Below, piece by piece: positions 35,583 through 45,286 of a DNA stretch of 64,000 nucleotides. The notes beneath the pieces are model-generated. The model did no database searches, had not been told where the DNA came from, and worked only from the letters and a program-made list of their open reading frames with translations. Source of the stretch: Variovorax sp. JS1663 (GTDB lineage Bacteria; Pseudomonadota; Gammaproteobacteria; Burkholderiales; Burkholderiaceae_C); assembly GCF_002157355.1 (NCBI RefSeq), contig NZ_LYMK01000022.1:1-64000 (forward strand), in the 5' to 3' direction. The stretch's first letter is position 1, and each line of letters opens with the position of its first letter. The position numbers and the translations under genes were made by a program.

Positions 35583-37120
35583 TCGACACGGTGCTCAGCG
35601 CTACCAGGCCGTTGCGGGCCCGCCGCGCCGGCATCGACACCTACCAGCAGCCGGTGGTGTACCTGCGCGGCGATTGCCCCGTGTGCCGGGCGGAGGGATT
35701 CCAGTCCCAGGCCCAGGTGGAGGTCATCGGCAACGGCCGCCACGTGCTCGCGCTGCTGCACCAGGTGCAAGGCGACTGGCTGCGGCATGACGAGATCGCG
35801 TTCTCCGAGGCGGCCTGGAGCCTGCTCGGCGCGGCCGATGGCGCGGAGGTCGACGTCCGGCATCCGCCGGTGCAGGATTCGCTCGCGCCGCTGCGCGCCA
35901 AGGTCCATGGCACGCGCTTCGACTACACCGCGCTGCGCCTGCTCATGGAGGACGTCAGCCATGGCCGTCTCTCCGACATCCACCTGGCCTCGCTGGTGAC
36001 CGTGTGCGCCGGCGGCGGCCTGGATTTCGACGAGACCGTGGCGCTCACGCGGGCCATGGTCGACGTCGGAGAGCGCATCGACTGGGGCGTGTCGCCCGTC
36101 ATGGACAAGCACTGCATCGGCGGGCTGCCCGGCAACCGGACGACGCTGCTCGTGGTCCCGATCGTCGCGGCCTGCGGCGTGCTGATGCCCAAGACGTCCT
36201 CGCGTGCGATCACGTCCGCCGCCGGCACGGCCGACGCCATGGAGACGCTGGCGCCCGTGGACCTGGACCTCGCGACCATGCGGCGCGTGGTCGAGCGCGA
36301 GGGCGGCTGCATCGCGTGGGGCGGCACGACCCGCATCAGCCCGGCCGACGACATGCTGATCCGCGTCGAGCGCCCGCTCAGCCTCGACAGCGAAGGGCTG
36401 CTGGTGGCGTCGATCCTGTCGAAGAAGGTCGCGGCGGGGTCGCAGCGCGTGCTCATCGACCTGCCGGTCGGCCCGCTGACCAAGGTCCGCAGCGCGGCGG
36501 CGGCCGAACAGCTTTCGCGCAGCCTGGTGGCCGTCGGCGCCGCGCTCGGCATCCAGGTGCGCGTCCAGCGCACGGACGGCACCCAGCCGGTCGGACGGGG
36601 CATCGGTCCGGCCCTCGAGGCCATGGACGTGATGGCGGTGCTCGAACGGCAGCCGGATGCGCCGGCCGACCTGCGCGAGCGGGCGCTGCAGATCGCCGCG
36701 GGCGTCCTCGAGATGGCGGGGCGCAGCGCGGCCGGCGCGGGGGAGGCGCTGGCCCGCGAAGTCCTTGCCGACGGCCGTGCGCTCGCCAAATTCGCGGCGA
36801 TCCGCGAAGCCCAGGGCGGCGCCAGGCAGCCGCCCAGGGCGGCCCACACGCAGCCGGTCACGGCGCCGGCGGCGGGGACCGTCCGCGCCATCGACACGCG
36901 CCTGGTCGCGCGCGCGGCCAAGCTCGCCGGTGCGCCGCGCGATCCGGCAGCCGGAGCGACGATGCACGTGCGGCTGGGCGACCGCGTGGAACTCGGACAA
37001 CCCCTGTACACGCTGCATGCCGAGAGCGCGGGTGCGCTGCAGTACGCCCTCAGCTTCGTGCGTTCCCAGTTGCCGCTGGTGCGCATCGGACAGGACGGCG
37101 GGCGCAGCCCGGCACCTTGA
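35579..37120 (+). CDS. AMP-phosphorylase-like / thymidine phosphorylase family protein
   Basis: 513 residues. The pyrimidine nucleoside phosphorylase fold is recognisable by MDKHCIGGLPGNRTT, MPKTSSRAITSAAGTADAME and a C-terminal barrel-sandwich domain with GDRVELGQPLYTLHA. The long N-terminal extension of about 90 residues is that of the archaeal-type AMP phosphorylase branch (PRK04350), not of DeoA. Such enzymes release ribose-1,5-bisphosphate from NMPs. The GTG start at 35579 overlaps the nuclease stop. The 90 bases after the stop hold no feature. Confidence 0.82.
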   Translation: MIDTVLSATRPLRARRAGIDTYQQPVVYLRGDCPVCRAEGFQSQAQVEVIGNGRHVLALLHQVQGDWLRHDEIAFSEAAWSLLGAADGAEVDVRHPPVQDSLAPLRAKVHGTRFDYTALRLLMEDVSHGRLSDIHLASLVTVCAGGGLDFDETVALTRAMVDVGERIDWGVSPVMDKHCIGGLPGNRTTLLVVPIVAACGVLMPKTSSRAITSAAGTADAMETLAPVDLDLATMRRVVEREGGCIAWGGTTRISPADDMLIRVERPLSLDSEGLLVASILSKKVAAGSQRVLIDLPVGPLTKVRSAAAAEQLSRSLVAVGAALGIQVRVQRTDGTQPVGRGIGPALEAMDVMAVLERQPDAPADLRERALQIAAGVLEMAGRSAAGAGEALAREVLADGRALAKFAAIREAQGGARQPPRAAHTQPVTAPAAGTVRAIDTRLVARAAKLAGAPRDPAAGATMHVRLGDRVELGQPLYTLHAESAGALQYALSFVRSQLPLVRIGQDGGRSPAP

Positions 37121-37209
37121 TCTGGGCGCGAGGCCGCCTGCAATGGCCGGCTGGCGCCTCTCTTCTCGTCCAGCGGCGCATGAGCCCTGGAGCCCGGTTC
37201 AAGAAGCTT

Positions 37210-38400
37210 TCACGGATTCTGCCGGGCGCGCACGCGACGGCCGTCCGCCACGCCCGGCGGCGGGTAGACGATCACCAGTTCCCCCGGCTGCAGCCCGGCG
37301 CGCACCCAGGCCATCGTGTTGCCGCGGCCCGACAGCTCCAGCGGCCGCAGCACCGCGCGGCCTGCTTCGACGGCAAAGGCGGCCATCACCCCGTCCTCCG
37401 CCGGGAAGAGCGCGCCCACCGGGACCTGCACCGCATCGTCGGCGGTGGCGGTGATCACGCGTGCCGTCACGCGGAAGCCGTCTCCCACGGCGGCCCAGGC
37501 TTCAGGCGATTGCGACAGGTCGACGATCACGTTCACGCGCTGCTCCTCGACGCCCAGGGCGGACACCTTGGTGAATGCCGCGGGCTCGACGCGGCGCACG
37601 CGTCCTTCCACGGACGGCCCGCCCCAGCGTTCGACCACGACGCGCGTGCCCGGCTTGGCGAGCACGGCGTCCTGGGTGAGCATCTCGACGACGACCTCCA
37701 ACTGCGACGGGTCGCCCACCTCGAGCAGGGCCGTGCCGGCCGCGACGGTCGCCTCGCTCAGGATCGGCACGCGCAGCACGACCCCCGACACCGGCGCGCG
37801 CAGCGGCAGGGGCGTCCCGGGATCGTTGCGTGCGGCGGGCTGCACCATGGCGGCCGCCTGCGCGCGCTCCTGGGCCGCGACCTCGCGCGCCGCCAATGAC
37901 GCCTCGAGTTCGCGGCGCGTGCCATCGAGGGCCAGCCGTGCGCTGTCGAAGCGCGACGCCGACACGAAGCCGTCGCGCGCGAGCTTCTCGGTGCGCTGCA
38001 GCTCGAAACGGGCTTCCTCCTGGCTGATGCGGGCACGGTCCACGCGCGCGGTGGCGCCCGTCACCGCCGCCTCGGCCGCCTTGAGCCGCGCGTTCGCCTC
38101 GCGCAGGCTGCGTTCGTCCACCATCGACGGCATGACCGGCGTCAACTGCGCGACCACGTCGCCCGCGTGGACGGGATCGCCCTCGCGCAGCCGGATGCGC
38201 GCCAGGCGGGCCGCCGCCGGCGCCGAGATGGTGTAGCGCTCGCGCAGGCGCGTGCGGCCGTCTTCCTCGATGGACTGCTCGAAGCGCCCGCGCCACACCC
38301 TGGCCGTTTCGACCTCCAGCGGGCGCGGGGCGAAGGCCCAGCCGATGGCGCCGATGACCGCGGCGGCGGCAACGGCGGTGATCACGAGACCTCGCTTCAT
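37210..38400 (-). CDS. HlyD/MacA-type periplasmic adaptor of an ABC exporter
   Basis: 396 residues. An N-terminal signal anchor (KRGLVITAVAAAAVIGAIGWAF) precedes a barrel-sandwich and coiled-coil hairpin (AEAAVTGATARVDRARISQEEARFELQRTEKL) and beta-barrel (TRVVVERWGG, GDGFRVTARVI). It couples an inner-membrane ABC transporter to the periplasm. Of three consecutive ATG codons the last (38400) has the best spacing to GAGGGA. It overlaps the permease stop, making an ATPase-permease-adaptor operon after Hsp20. Confidence 0.87.
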   Translation of the reverse strand: MKRGLVITAVAAAAVIGAIGWAFAPRPLEVETARVWRGRFEQSIEEDGRTRLRERYTISAPAAARLARIRLREGDPVHAGDVVAQLTPVMPSMVDERSLREANARLKAAEAAVTGATARVDRARISQEEARFELQRTEKLARDGFVSASRFDSARLALDGTRRELEASLAAREVAAQERAQAAAMVQPAARNDPGTPLPLRAPVSGVVLRVPILSEATVAAGTALLEVGDPSQLEVVVEMLTQDAVLAKPGTRVVVERWGGPSVEGRVRRVEPAAFTKVSALGVEEQRVNVIVDLSQSPEAWAAVGDGFRVTARVITATADDAVQVPVGALFPAEDGVMAAFAVEAGRAVLRPLELSGRGNTMAWVRAGLQPGELVIVYPPPGVADGRRVRARQNP

Positions 38401-38402
38401 CA

Positions 38403-40775
38403 TCATTCCCTCGTCTTGAGTGCGGCGACCATGTCCAGGCGATCGATGCGGCGCCGTACCACCAGCGCGCTCGCCAGCCCCGCGGCGACGACCGCGATGG
38501 CCGCCCAGGCATAGGTGGGCGGCCGGATCACGACCGGGAACAGGAACTGGTCGGAGCGCAGCATTTGGGCGATGGCGTTCGTGAGGCCCCAGCCCAGCAT
38601 CATCCCGAGGGGAAGCGCGACGGCGATCACCAGCGCGAGCTCGCCCAGCAGCAGCATCGACACCTCGGTGCGCGTGAAGCCCAGCACGCGCAGGCTGGCC
38701 AGCTCCCAGGTCCGCTCGGCCAGCGCGATGCGCGCGTTGTTGTAGACCACGCCCACCGCGATCACGACCGCGAACGCGGTGAGCACGGCGCTCATGATCA
38801 GGATGTTGCGCGCGCTCACCTCGTTCATGTTGCGCAGCATGGTCGCCTTGCTGAAGGCGCCCGCCACCTTCGGCAATGCCTGCGTGGACTCCAGCACGCG
38901 CGCGAGCATTCCGCGCTCGACGCGCAACGCGAAGTTGTTGGCCACGTTGCCTTCGGCGAGCAGGCGGTTGAGCGATTCGCGCCGCATGAACGCGTTCAGG
39001 CCCATCATGTCCCGCACCGTGCGCTCGACCACGACGCGGACGACCGCACGCCGCCCCTCGCGCACCTCCACGTCCACGGTGTCCCCGGGCCGCAGGCCGA
39101 GCTTGTCCGCGAGGCGATCGGTCATGACGATGCCGTGCGTGCCGGCGGGGACGTGCCGGCCGTCCACGTCGATCACCCGCTGCAGCAGCGGCTGCGCCGC
39201 GCGCCCGTCGATCAGGCCGTCTTCCGCGCGCCACCCGTGGCGGAAGCGCACCGCGATGCGCCGGCCGGCCTCGACCTGCAGCACGCCCGGCAGCCGGGCC
39301 AGCTCGCGCGCCGCGCCTGCATCGACGACGTCCACGTTCCACACCACGACGTCGCCGCGCAGCGCCAGGTCGAACTGCGTGTGCACGATGGCGTCGATGG
39401 CATCGCGGAAGAAGTTGCCCATGATCACGATCGCCACGGCGGCGGCGATGCCGCCGGTGGTGACCGCGGCGCGCAGCGGGCGGCGCTCGATGTTGCGCGC
39501 GATCATGCGCACCGACGTGCCGACCCGCACCGGAATGCGCTCCAGCAGCGCGCGCCGATACCGCCCCGGCGCGGGCGGCCGCATCGCCTCCGCCGGCGAC
39601 AGGCGCACCGTCGCGGCAATGGCGCTGAGCGTGCCGAGCAGGGCCGTGAGCAGCACGATGCCGAGCGCGGCCAGGGCGAGGCCCGGCGGAATGTGGTGAT
39701 CGAATTCGGGGAAGCGGAAGAAGTCCGTGTAGAGGCGCATGATGCCGGCACCCATGACGCTGCCCAGCAGCAGGCCGGCCAGGTACCCGCCGATGACCAT
39801 CGGCAGCACGAGCTTGACGTAGTGCAGCGCGATGGCCCGGTTGGCGTAGCCCAGGGCCTTCAGGGCGGCGACCTGCTCGCGCTGCGCGGCCACGAGCCGG
39901 GCGGTCACCACGTGCAGCAGGAAGCCTGCCACGGCCAGGAAGATCGACGGCACCACGCTGCCGAGCACGTGCTGCTCGCGGATCTCGTTGTCCAGCATGG
40001 CGTGCGAGGGTTGCGAGTCGCGGCCGTGCGCCGGCGCGCCGCCGAAGCGCGCGAGCAGCCGTGTGGCCGCGTCGATCACCATGGGCTCGGAGGCGCCGGG
40101 CGCCAGCTTGAGCGATGCATGGCTGAATGCGCCCTCCATGTCGACCGCGGCCGACAGCTCGTCCTCGTCGAGCCAGAAGACGCCGAAGGCGCGCAGGTCG
40201 GGCACGCCCATGAGCCCTCCGAAGATGTGCTCCGGCGACAGCGCGGTGCCCGTGATGCGAAGCGTGCGCTGCCTGGCGTTCACGAGCGCGGTCACGGCGT
40301 CCCCCGCATGCAGGGCGTGGGCCTTGGCGAAGCTCTCCGATGCCAGCACCTGCAGCTCGCCGCCGGCATGGGTGCCGGGCTCGGGCCAGCGTCCGCTGCG
40401 CAGCACCAGGCGGTTCAGGCGGCGCGGCTCGCGTGCGCCGACGCCCACGAGCTGGCCGATCACCGGGTCGGTGCTGCCGGACACCGTCACGCGCGCGGGC
40501 GCCTCCACCGTCGTCTGGACGTCCAGCACGCCCGGGATTTCGCGCAGGCGCCGGGCGACTTCCTGCGGTGCGCGCTTCGCGGTGACGAACACGTCGGCGA
40601 AGCGCCCTGTCACGTAGAAGCGGTCCCGCGCCGAGGCCAGCGAGTCGACGGCCGAGAGCGTGGCCAGAAAGGCGCCGACGCCCGATGCGACGACCAGGGC
40701 GATGGTCAGAGCCTGGCTCCACAGCACGCGAAGATCGCGCACGGCCTTGCGGTCGATCGCTTTCAGCGCCTTCAT
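38403..40775 (-). CDS. FtsX-like ABC transporter permease
   Basis: 790 residues with two FtsX units: TM near 20-40, a large extracytoplasmic domain, TMs near 275-400, a second domain, and four C-terminal TMs (690-780). It ends [17 protein letters not shown], the usual FtsX/MacB tail. Likely exports or mechanically transmits at the inner membrane; a lipoprotein- or lipid-linked substrate is possible. It lies 4 bases after the ATPase stop. ATG 40775. Confidence 0.88.
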   Translation of the reverse strand: MKALKAIDRKAVRDLRVLWSQALTIALVVASGVGAFLATLSAVDSLASARDRFYVTGRFADVFVTAKRAPQEVARRLREIPGVLDVQTTVEAPARVTVSGSTDPVIGQLVGVGAREPRRLNRLVLRSGRWPEPGTHAGGELQVLASESFAKAHALHAGDAVTALVNARQRTLRITGTALSPEHIFGGLMGVPDLRAFGVFWLDEDELSAAVDMEGAFSHASLKLAPGASEPMVIDAATRLLARFGGAPAHGRDSQPSHAMLDNEIREQHVLGSVVPSIFLAVAGFLLHVVTARLVAAQREQVAALKALGYANRAIALHYVKLVLPMVIGGYLAGLLLGSVMGAGIMRLYTDFFRFPEFDHHIPPGLALAALGIVLLTALLGTLSAIAATVRLSPAEAMRPPAPGRYRRALLERIPVRVGTSVRMIARNIERRPLRAAVTTGGIAAAVAIVIMGNFFRDAIDAIVHTQFDLALRGDVVVWNVDVVDAGAARELARLPGVLQVEAGRRIAVRFRHGWRAEDGLIDGRAAQPLLQRVIDVDGRHVPAGTHGIVMTDRLADKLGLRPGDTVDVEVREGRRAVVRVVVERTVRDMMGLNAFMRRESLNRLLAEGNVANNFALRVERGMLARVLESTQALPKVAGAFSKATMLRNMNEVSARNILIMSAVLTAFAVVIAVGVVYNNARIALAERTWELASLRVLGFTRTEVSMLLLGELALVIAVALPLGMMLGWGLTNAIAQMLRSDQFLFPVVIRPPTYAWAAIAVVAAGLASALVVRRRIDRLDMVAALKTRE

Positions 40776-40779
40776 GGCA

Positions 40780-41502
<723 letters not shown>

Positions 41503-41508
41503 GGCACC

Positions 41509-41937
41509 TTACTGGACGACGATCTTCGAAGCCGGCGTGGGCGCCTTCTTGGGAAGGTCCAGCGTCAACACGCCGTCGGCATACTTGGCGTCCACCTTCG
41601 TGTCGTCGACGTCCTGGCCGAGGCTGAAGGTGCGCGAGACGGAGCCGTAGTAGCGCTCGCTCCTCAGGACCTTGTCGCCGCTGTCCTTGGTTTCCTTCTC
41701 GCTCCGGGTCTCGGCGTTGATGCTGACGACATTGCCGTCGACGCTGATGTTGATGTCCTCCTTCTTCACGCCGGGGATGTCGGCCTTGACGGTGAAGGTC
41801 TTGTCGTTTTCGGTAACGTCGATGCGCATCTTCGGTGGCGCGGCCTCGCCCTCGAACACCGAGGGAGAGAAGAAGCGGCGCAGCGCGGTGTCGAAGTCGT
41901 GGCCGAACATGGGGTCCAACAGTCTCAGGTTGCTCAT
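41509..41937 (-). CDS. Hsp20/alpha-crystallin family chaperone
   Basis: 142 residues. The alpha-crystallin domain spans about 35-130 ([48 protein letters not shown]) and a C-terminal IVV tail replaces the IxI motif. It holds unfolding proteins in stress. In mycobacterial hypoxia regulons a homologous protein (HspX) is the most strongly induced. The box 42022-42035 is 91 bp upstream. First gene of the ABC exporter operon. Confidence 0.93.
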   Translation of the reverse strand: MSNLRLLDPMFGHDFDTALRRFFSPSVFEGEAAPPKMRIDVTENDKTFTVKADIPGVKKEDINISVDGNVVSINAETRSEKETKDSGDKVLRSERYYGSVSRTFSLGQDVDDTKVDAKYADGVLTLDLPKKAPTPASKIVVQ

Positions 41938-42021
41938 GGTGGTTCCTCGATGGATGGGTGGATGAAAGCGCGAAAGAAGGGCCGCGCTGTGTCAATGTAG
42001 GCAGCAATGCCCGGCGGTTGC

Positions 42022-42035
42022 TTGATCTTGCGCAA
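42022..42035. promoter_or_regulatory. FNR-type box TTGATCTTGCGCAA
   Basis: 91 bp upstream of the Hsp20 start. TTGAT and CGCAA halves with 4-base spacing. Confidence 0.6.
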
Positions 42036-42064
42036 GTCCGATGCATTGGGCGGCTTCGAGCGAA

Positions 42065-42166
42065 CTAGTCGCGCGTGACCAGGAAGATCAATACCTTGAA
42101 ACCAAGCCACAGGAGGGCGGCGCCCGCCAGCGCCAGCGAAGCCAGGATGACCGCGAGCTTCGGCAT
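42065..42166 (-). CDS. 33-residue single-pass membrane miniprotein
   Basis: ATG 42166 to the stop at 42065 encodes MPKLAVILASLALAGAALL followed by WLGFKVLIFLVTRD, one membrane helix. It lies 8 bases after the DUF2892 gene, so it would share the transcript. No family is recognised; coding is supported only by hydrophobic composition and position. Confidence 0.45.
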   Translation of the reverse strand: MPKLAVILASLALAGAALLWLGFKVLIFLVTRD

Positions 42167-42174
42167 GGCGGCAC

Positions 42175-42366
42175 TCACACCTTCGCGCTGCAGGTGTTCA
42201 AGCCGAACAGCGTGTACACCGGACACATGCCGACGACGCCGGTCAGCAATGGGACCACGCCGAGATAGCCCCAGGGGCCGATCGTGTCGGCCCATGCCAG
42301 CGTGGCCAGCGCGCCTCCGGCAACGATACGGAGGGTCCTGTCGAGAGTTCCAAGGTTGCGGATCAT
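42175..42366 (-). CDS. DUF2892 (YgaP-like) small membrane protein
   Basis: 63 residues with two hydrophobic segments and typical DUF2892 features: NLGTLDRTLRIVAG, GVVPLLTGVVGMCPVYTLFGLNTC. In YgaP this domain anchors a rhodanese; the stand-alone form has no known function. ATG 42366 follows AAGGAG. Box 42424-42437 is 64 bp upstream. Confidence 0.87.
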   Translation of the reverse strand: MIRNLGTLDRTLRIVAGGALATLAWADTIGPWGYLGVVPLLTGVVGMCPVYTLFGLNTCSAKV

Positions 42367-42423
42367 GATGCGCTCCTTCAGCAAAAGAGGTCTGCATGTT
42401 GGAGCGGGTCGCGCTGCGCACGT

Positions 42424-42437
42424 TTGCGCCGGATCAA
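42424..42437. promoter_or_regulatory. FNR-type box TTGCGCCGGATCAA
   Basis: 64 bp upstream of the DUF2892 gene on the minus strand; paired with 42456 for the divergent cytochrome gene. Confidence 0.62.
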
Positions 42438-42455
42438 CCTTCGTCTCGGCCGACC

Positions 42456-42469
42456 TTGACGCAGATCAA
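42456..42469. promoter_or_regulatory. FNR-type box TTGACGCAGATCAA
   Basis: 78 bp upstream of the cytochrome c gene. Very similar to the box at 25890 (TTGACGCAAATCAA). Confidence 0.62.
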
Positions 42470-42540
42470 CCGTATCCCTGGAAGCGTTGCCTACGATTCC
42501 CCTCAGCGCACTCGTCGCGCGCCGAATGCAGGAGATTTCC

Positions 42541-42954
42541 ATGGGTCGAGTCTTGATTTCCTGGACTGCAACGATGGCGCTCGCCACGATGGTGCAATCA
42601 ACAGCCGTCCAAGCTCAATCGCGCGGTGCGCTGCTCTATGAGACGCACTGCATCGCCTGCCACACGGACCAGGTGCACTGGCGGCAGAGGCGGCTCGCCA
42701 CGGACTGGCCGAGCCTCAAGGCACAAGTCTGGCGCTGGCAGTCGGATGCAGCGCTCGGGTGGGGCGACGATGACGTCGTGGACGTCGCGCGCTACCTCAA
42801 CGAAGAGTTCTACCGCTTTCCGGATCCCGCCTCCCCCCGCGCCGGTCTCCGCGCCGATATGTGGCCGCCGATCTTCGCTGAACGGGCGGCCGTCCCGGCG
42901 ATCTGCTGGCGGCCAGGCCGGGTGTCCGCAGCGGAATCCGCGACGGCACGGTAG
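42541..42954 (+). CDS. Monohaem c-type cytochrome
   Basis: 137 residues with a signal peptide (VLISWTATMALATMVQSTAVQA) and one haem site CIACH near residue 37, followed by DVARYLNEEFYRFP, the helical end of a small class I cytochrome. A distal Met is not in the usual place, so the sixth ligand is unclear; the tail after residue 105 is Pro/Arg-rich and unusual. Probably periplasmic electron carrier. ATG 42541 follows AGGAG at 7 bases. Confidence 0.75.
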   Translation: MGRVLISWTATMALATMVQSTAVQAQSRGALLYETHCIACHTDQVHWRQRRLATDWPSLKAQVWRWQSDAALGWGDDDVVDVARYLNEEFYRFPDPASPRAGLRADMWPPIFAERAAVPAICWRPGRVSAAESATAR

Positions 42955-42955
42955 C

Positions 42956-43249
42956 TCAACCGTCCAGCGGCACACCGCCGCCGAAGCGGCATGCCCACTG
43001 ATCCCACGCATCCTGGTTCATCGCGCCGACGGAGCGCAGCCATTGGGTGTAGATCTGAAACTGGTTGCGCTGCATCTGCATTTGCGACTCGATGAGGGCG
43101 CGCTGGAACTCCAGTGCCGTCTTCACGTAGCCGTTGCGAAGCGGCGACAAGAACTGCAGCGGCTGTGACGGCGCGGCCGGGTGCCGAGTGGATGCCTGTT
43201 CGTCCGGCTTGCCGTTCGGCACGCCCCGCGGGGCGCGAAGGTCGTTCAT
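42956..43249 (-). CDS. Small phasin-like protein
   Basis: 97 residues. After a Pro-rich N-terminus the helical part VKTALEFQRALIESQMQMQRNQFQ and QWLRSVGAMNQDAWDQW is amphipathic and Gln-rich, like PHA granule-associated or phasin proteins; I cannot place it in a named family. Its position in an island that carries phaC and phaB supports a granule role. ATG 43249 has a modest GGAGAA. It follows the secreted protein gene by 54 bases. Confidence 0.5.
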   Translation of the reverse strand: MNDLRAPRGVPNGKPDEQASTRHPAAPSQPLQFLSPLRNGYVKTALEFQRALIESQMQMQRNQFQIYTQWLRSVGAMNQDAWDQWACRFGGGVPLDG

Positions 43250-43303
43250 ATGCTGTTCTCCAATCAAATCGGCGTGGTGGGTGGGATCGTCCGAAACCGG
43301 CGG

Positions 43304-43726
43304 TCAGGAATCACCGGGCTCCGGCCAATAGAGCGTGGCCTGTGTCGCCGCCTTTCCGACGCGGACGGTCTTCGTGCGCGTGGCGCCCTGGTAGATGGCC
43401 GTGACGCGGTAGGCGCCCGGCCGCAGGGCCACGTTGAAGAGCGGACCGCAATCGGCGTAGGGGCCCAGGGGCGCCCCGCGGTCCAGCGGCTCGATCAGGA
43501 GGGTGATGCCGGCCAGGTAGGCGCCGCTGCGTGCTTCGGCAAAGGCCAGGTGCAGGGTGTAGAGCCCTTGCTTCTGCCGCATCTCTTCGCGGTCCTCCTC
43601 GCTGATGCCGCCGCTGGCGTGCGTGCCGGGCGCCAGGACGGGTGCATCGACGAAGGGGGCTCCCGATGCGGCAGGCTGCAGCGCCGCGAGGCCGGCCGCA
43701 AGAAGAATGGGTGCAATGATGTTCAT
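43304..43726 (-). CDS. Secreted hypothetical protein with beta-sandwich-like C-terminus
   Basis: 140 residues with a signal peptide (NIIAPILLAAGLAALQPAASG). The sequence HASGGISEEDREEM is followed by YTLHLAFAEARSGAYLAGITL and RPGAYRVTAIYQGATRTKTVRVG, reminiscent of carboxypeptidase-regulatory-like beta folds. No known function. The box at 43786 is 66 bp upstream and shared with the hibernation factor gene. Confidence 0.65.
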   Translation of the reverse strand: MNIIAPILLAAGLAALQPAASGAPFVDAPVLAPGTHASGGISEEDREEMRQKQGLYTLHLAFAEARSGAYLAGITLLIEPLDRGAPLGPYADCGPLFNVALRPGAYRVTAIYQGATRTKTVRVGKAATQATLYWPEPGDS

Positions 43727-43785
43727 GGCGGTTCCTCGCGCAGGGTCGTTGCTGGCGATTGTTGAGACGATGGGCCCATCGGACC

Positions 43786-43799
43786 TTGCGCTGGATCAA
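43786..43799. promoter_or_regulatory. FNR-type box TTGCGCTGGATCAA
   Basis: Single site in a divergent region: 66 bp from the secreted protein and 86 bp from the hibernation factor. Identical to the boxes at 34135 and 46580. Confidence 0.65.
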
Positions 43800-43878
43800 G
43801 GACGCGGCGGCGCGCATGCGCGAATCTTTGCTCCGGGCCGCGCGTGCGGTCTCCGCGCAGATAGGAAGGAGATCATCC

Positions 43879-44229
43879 ATGAGACAAGCCGTCGAGATCA
43901 GGTTCCTCGGCACCGAGGCTTCGCCCGCCGTCGAGGCGGCCGCTCGCGAAAAGGCCATGAAGCTGGAACGCTTCTGCGGCGACATCATCGCCTGCAGGAT
44001 CGGCATCGAACTGGCGCACAAGCACCAGCACCAGGGCCGCAGGTTTGCCGTGAGGATCCAGGTCACCGTGCCGGGCCAGGAGCTGACCATCAGCCGGGTG
44101 GACAACGAAGACATTCACGTCGCGCTTCGCGACGCCTTCGACGGGATGAGGCGCCAGCTCGAGGATGTGGTGCGGCGAAACCGGGATCGACATGCCGGCA
44201 TCGATGTCGCATGGCAAGCGCAGGGGTAG
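43879..44229 (+). CDS. Short ribosome hibernation promoting factor (HPF/RaiA family)
   Basis: 116 residues with the beta-alpha-beta-beta-beta-alpha S30AE fold: EIRFLGTEASPAVEAAAREKAMKLERF, FAVRIQVTVPG, IHVALRDAFDGMRRQLED. It would bind in the 30S decoding centre and inactivate ribosomes in stasis. Short form without the long-HPF dimerisation domain. ATG 43879 follows AGGAAGGAGA, a strong site. DosR of mycobacteria also controls a hibernation-factor-like gene (Rv0079). Confidence 0.87.
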   Translation: MRQAVEIRFLGTEASPAVEAAAREKAMKLERFCGDIIACRIGIELAHKHQHQGRRFAVRIQVTVPGQELTISRVDNEDIHVALRDAFDGMRRQLEDVVRRNRDRHAGIDVAWQAQG

Positions 44230-44253
44230 CGTCCTCCCGATCTCGGCCGGCGC

Positions 44254-45279
44254 TCAGGGCAGCAGCACGGCCGCGCCGTTGAGCCGCCCCCCGCGCAGAT
44301 CCGCCAGCGCCTCGTTGGCGCGAGCGAGCGGATACGCGGTCACGTGGACCTGCGGCGGGTGCACCTGCGCGACCTCCAGGAATTCGCGCGCGTCGCGGCG
44401 CGTCAGGTTGGCCACGGAGACGAGCTGGCGCTCTTCCCACAGCAGGCGGTAGGCGAATGCGGGAATGTCGCTCATGTGGATGCCGCCGCACACCACCCGT
44501 CCGCCCTTCCGGACCGCTTTCAGCGCGGCCGGCACCAGCTCGCCGGAAGGCGCGAAGATGATCGCGGCATCGAGCGGCGCGGGCGGCAGTTCGTCGGCGC
44601 CACCGGCCCAGGCGGCGCCCAGGCTTCGCGCGAAGTCCTGACCGGCCTTGTCGCCCGGCCGCGTGAAGGCGTGCACCTGCCGCCCCTGGGCGTTCGCGAC
44701 CTGTGCGATCAGGTGCGCGGCCGCGCCGAATCCATACAGACCCAGGCGCATCGCGCGCCCGCCGGCGGCCTTGAGGCAGCGCCAGCCGATCAGGCCCGCG
44801 CACATCAGCGGCGCGACTTCCGCAGGCGGCTTGGCCAGGCCGAGCGGCAGGCAATAGTCGGCCTCGGCGACGACGTGGCTGGCGAAGCCGCCGTCGCGGT
44901 GGTAGCCGGTGAAGCGCGGCGCGTCGCACAGGTTCTCGGCGTCCTGTGCGCAGTAGGCGCAGTGGCCGCAGCTGTGGCCCAGCCAGGGCACGCCGACGCG
45001 ATCGCCAAGGCGATGCCCGAGCACGTCCGGACCGAGTGCCTCCACCTCGCCGACGATCTCGTGGCCCGGCACGATGGGAAGCACGGGCAGCGGGAGGTCG
45101 CCATCCACGATGTGCAGGTCGGTGCGGCAAACGGCGCAGGCCAGAACGCGCAGCCGCACTTCGCCGGCGGCGGGCTCGGGGAGCGGGCGCCGCTCCATCC
45201 GCAGCGGCTGCCCGGCGCCTGACAGCACCATGGCGTGCATCGCCGGTGCGCCGGGAACCGCGAGGCTTTGGCCAGCCAT
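44254..45279 (-). CDS. Zinc-dependent alcohol dehydrogenase (second copy)
   Basis: 341-residue medium-chain dehydrogenase. Catalytic zinc residues in AVCRTDLH and PIVPGHEIVG; structural zinc in CGHCAYC...ENLC; the coenzyme loop is GLYGFGAAAHLIAQ, which is degenerate compared with GxGxxG. It is a different subgroup from AdhP at 19059 (AdhA-like). Substrate probably a simple alcohol or aldehyde. It starts 8 bases after the Ala-rich protein stop, so both share the box at 45944. Confidence 0.88.
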   Translation of the reverse strand: MAGQSLAVPGAPAMHAMVLSGAGQPLRMERRPLPEPAAGEVRLRVLACAVCRTDLHIVDGDLPLPVLPIVPGHEIVGEVEALGPDVLGHRLGDRVGVPWLGHSCGHCAYCAQDAENLCDAPRFTGYHRDGGFASHVVAEADYCLPLGLAKPPAEVAPLMCAGLIGWRCLKAAGGRAMRLGLYGFGAAAHLIAQVANAQGRQVHAFTRPGDKAGQDFARSLGAAWAGGADELPPAPLDAAIIFAPSGELVPAALKAVRKGGRVVCGGIHMSDIPAFAYRLLWEERQLVSVANLTRRDAREFLEVAQVHPPQVHVTAYPLARANEALADLRGGRLNGAAVLLP

Positions 45280-45286
45280 CCTCGCC

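Noticed and set aside
34187..37120. 977-codon plus-strand frame
   Set aside because: Only the part after GTG 35579 (phosphorylase) is real; the earlier part is a shifted reading of the beta-CASP nuclease.
37210..40722. 1170-codon minus-strand open frame
   Set aside because: The real adaptor occupies only the final 396 codons; upstream it is an Arg/Ala-rich shifted reading of the FtsX-like permease gene. Long stop-free shadows are expected at this GC content.
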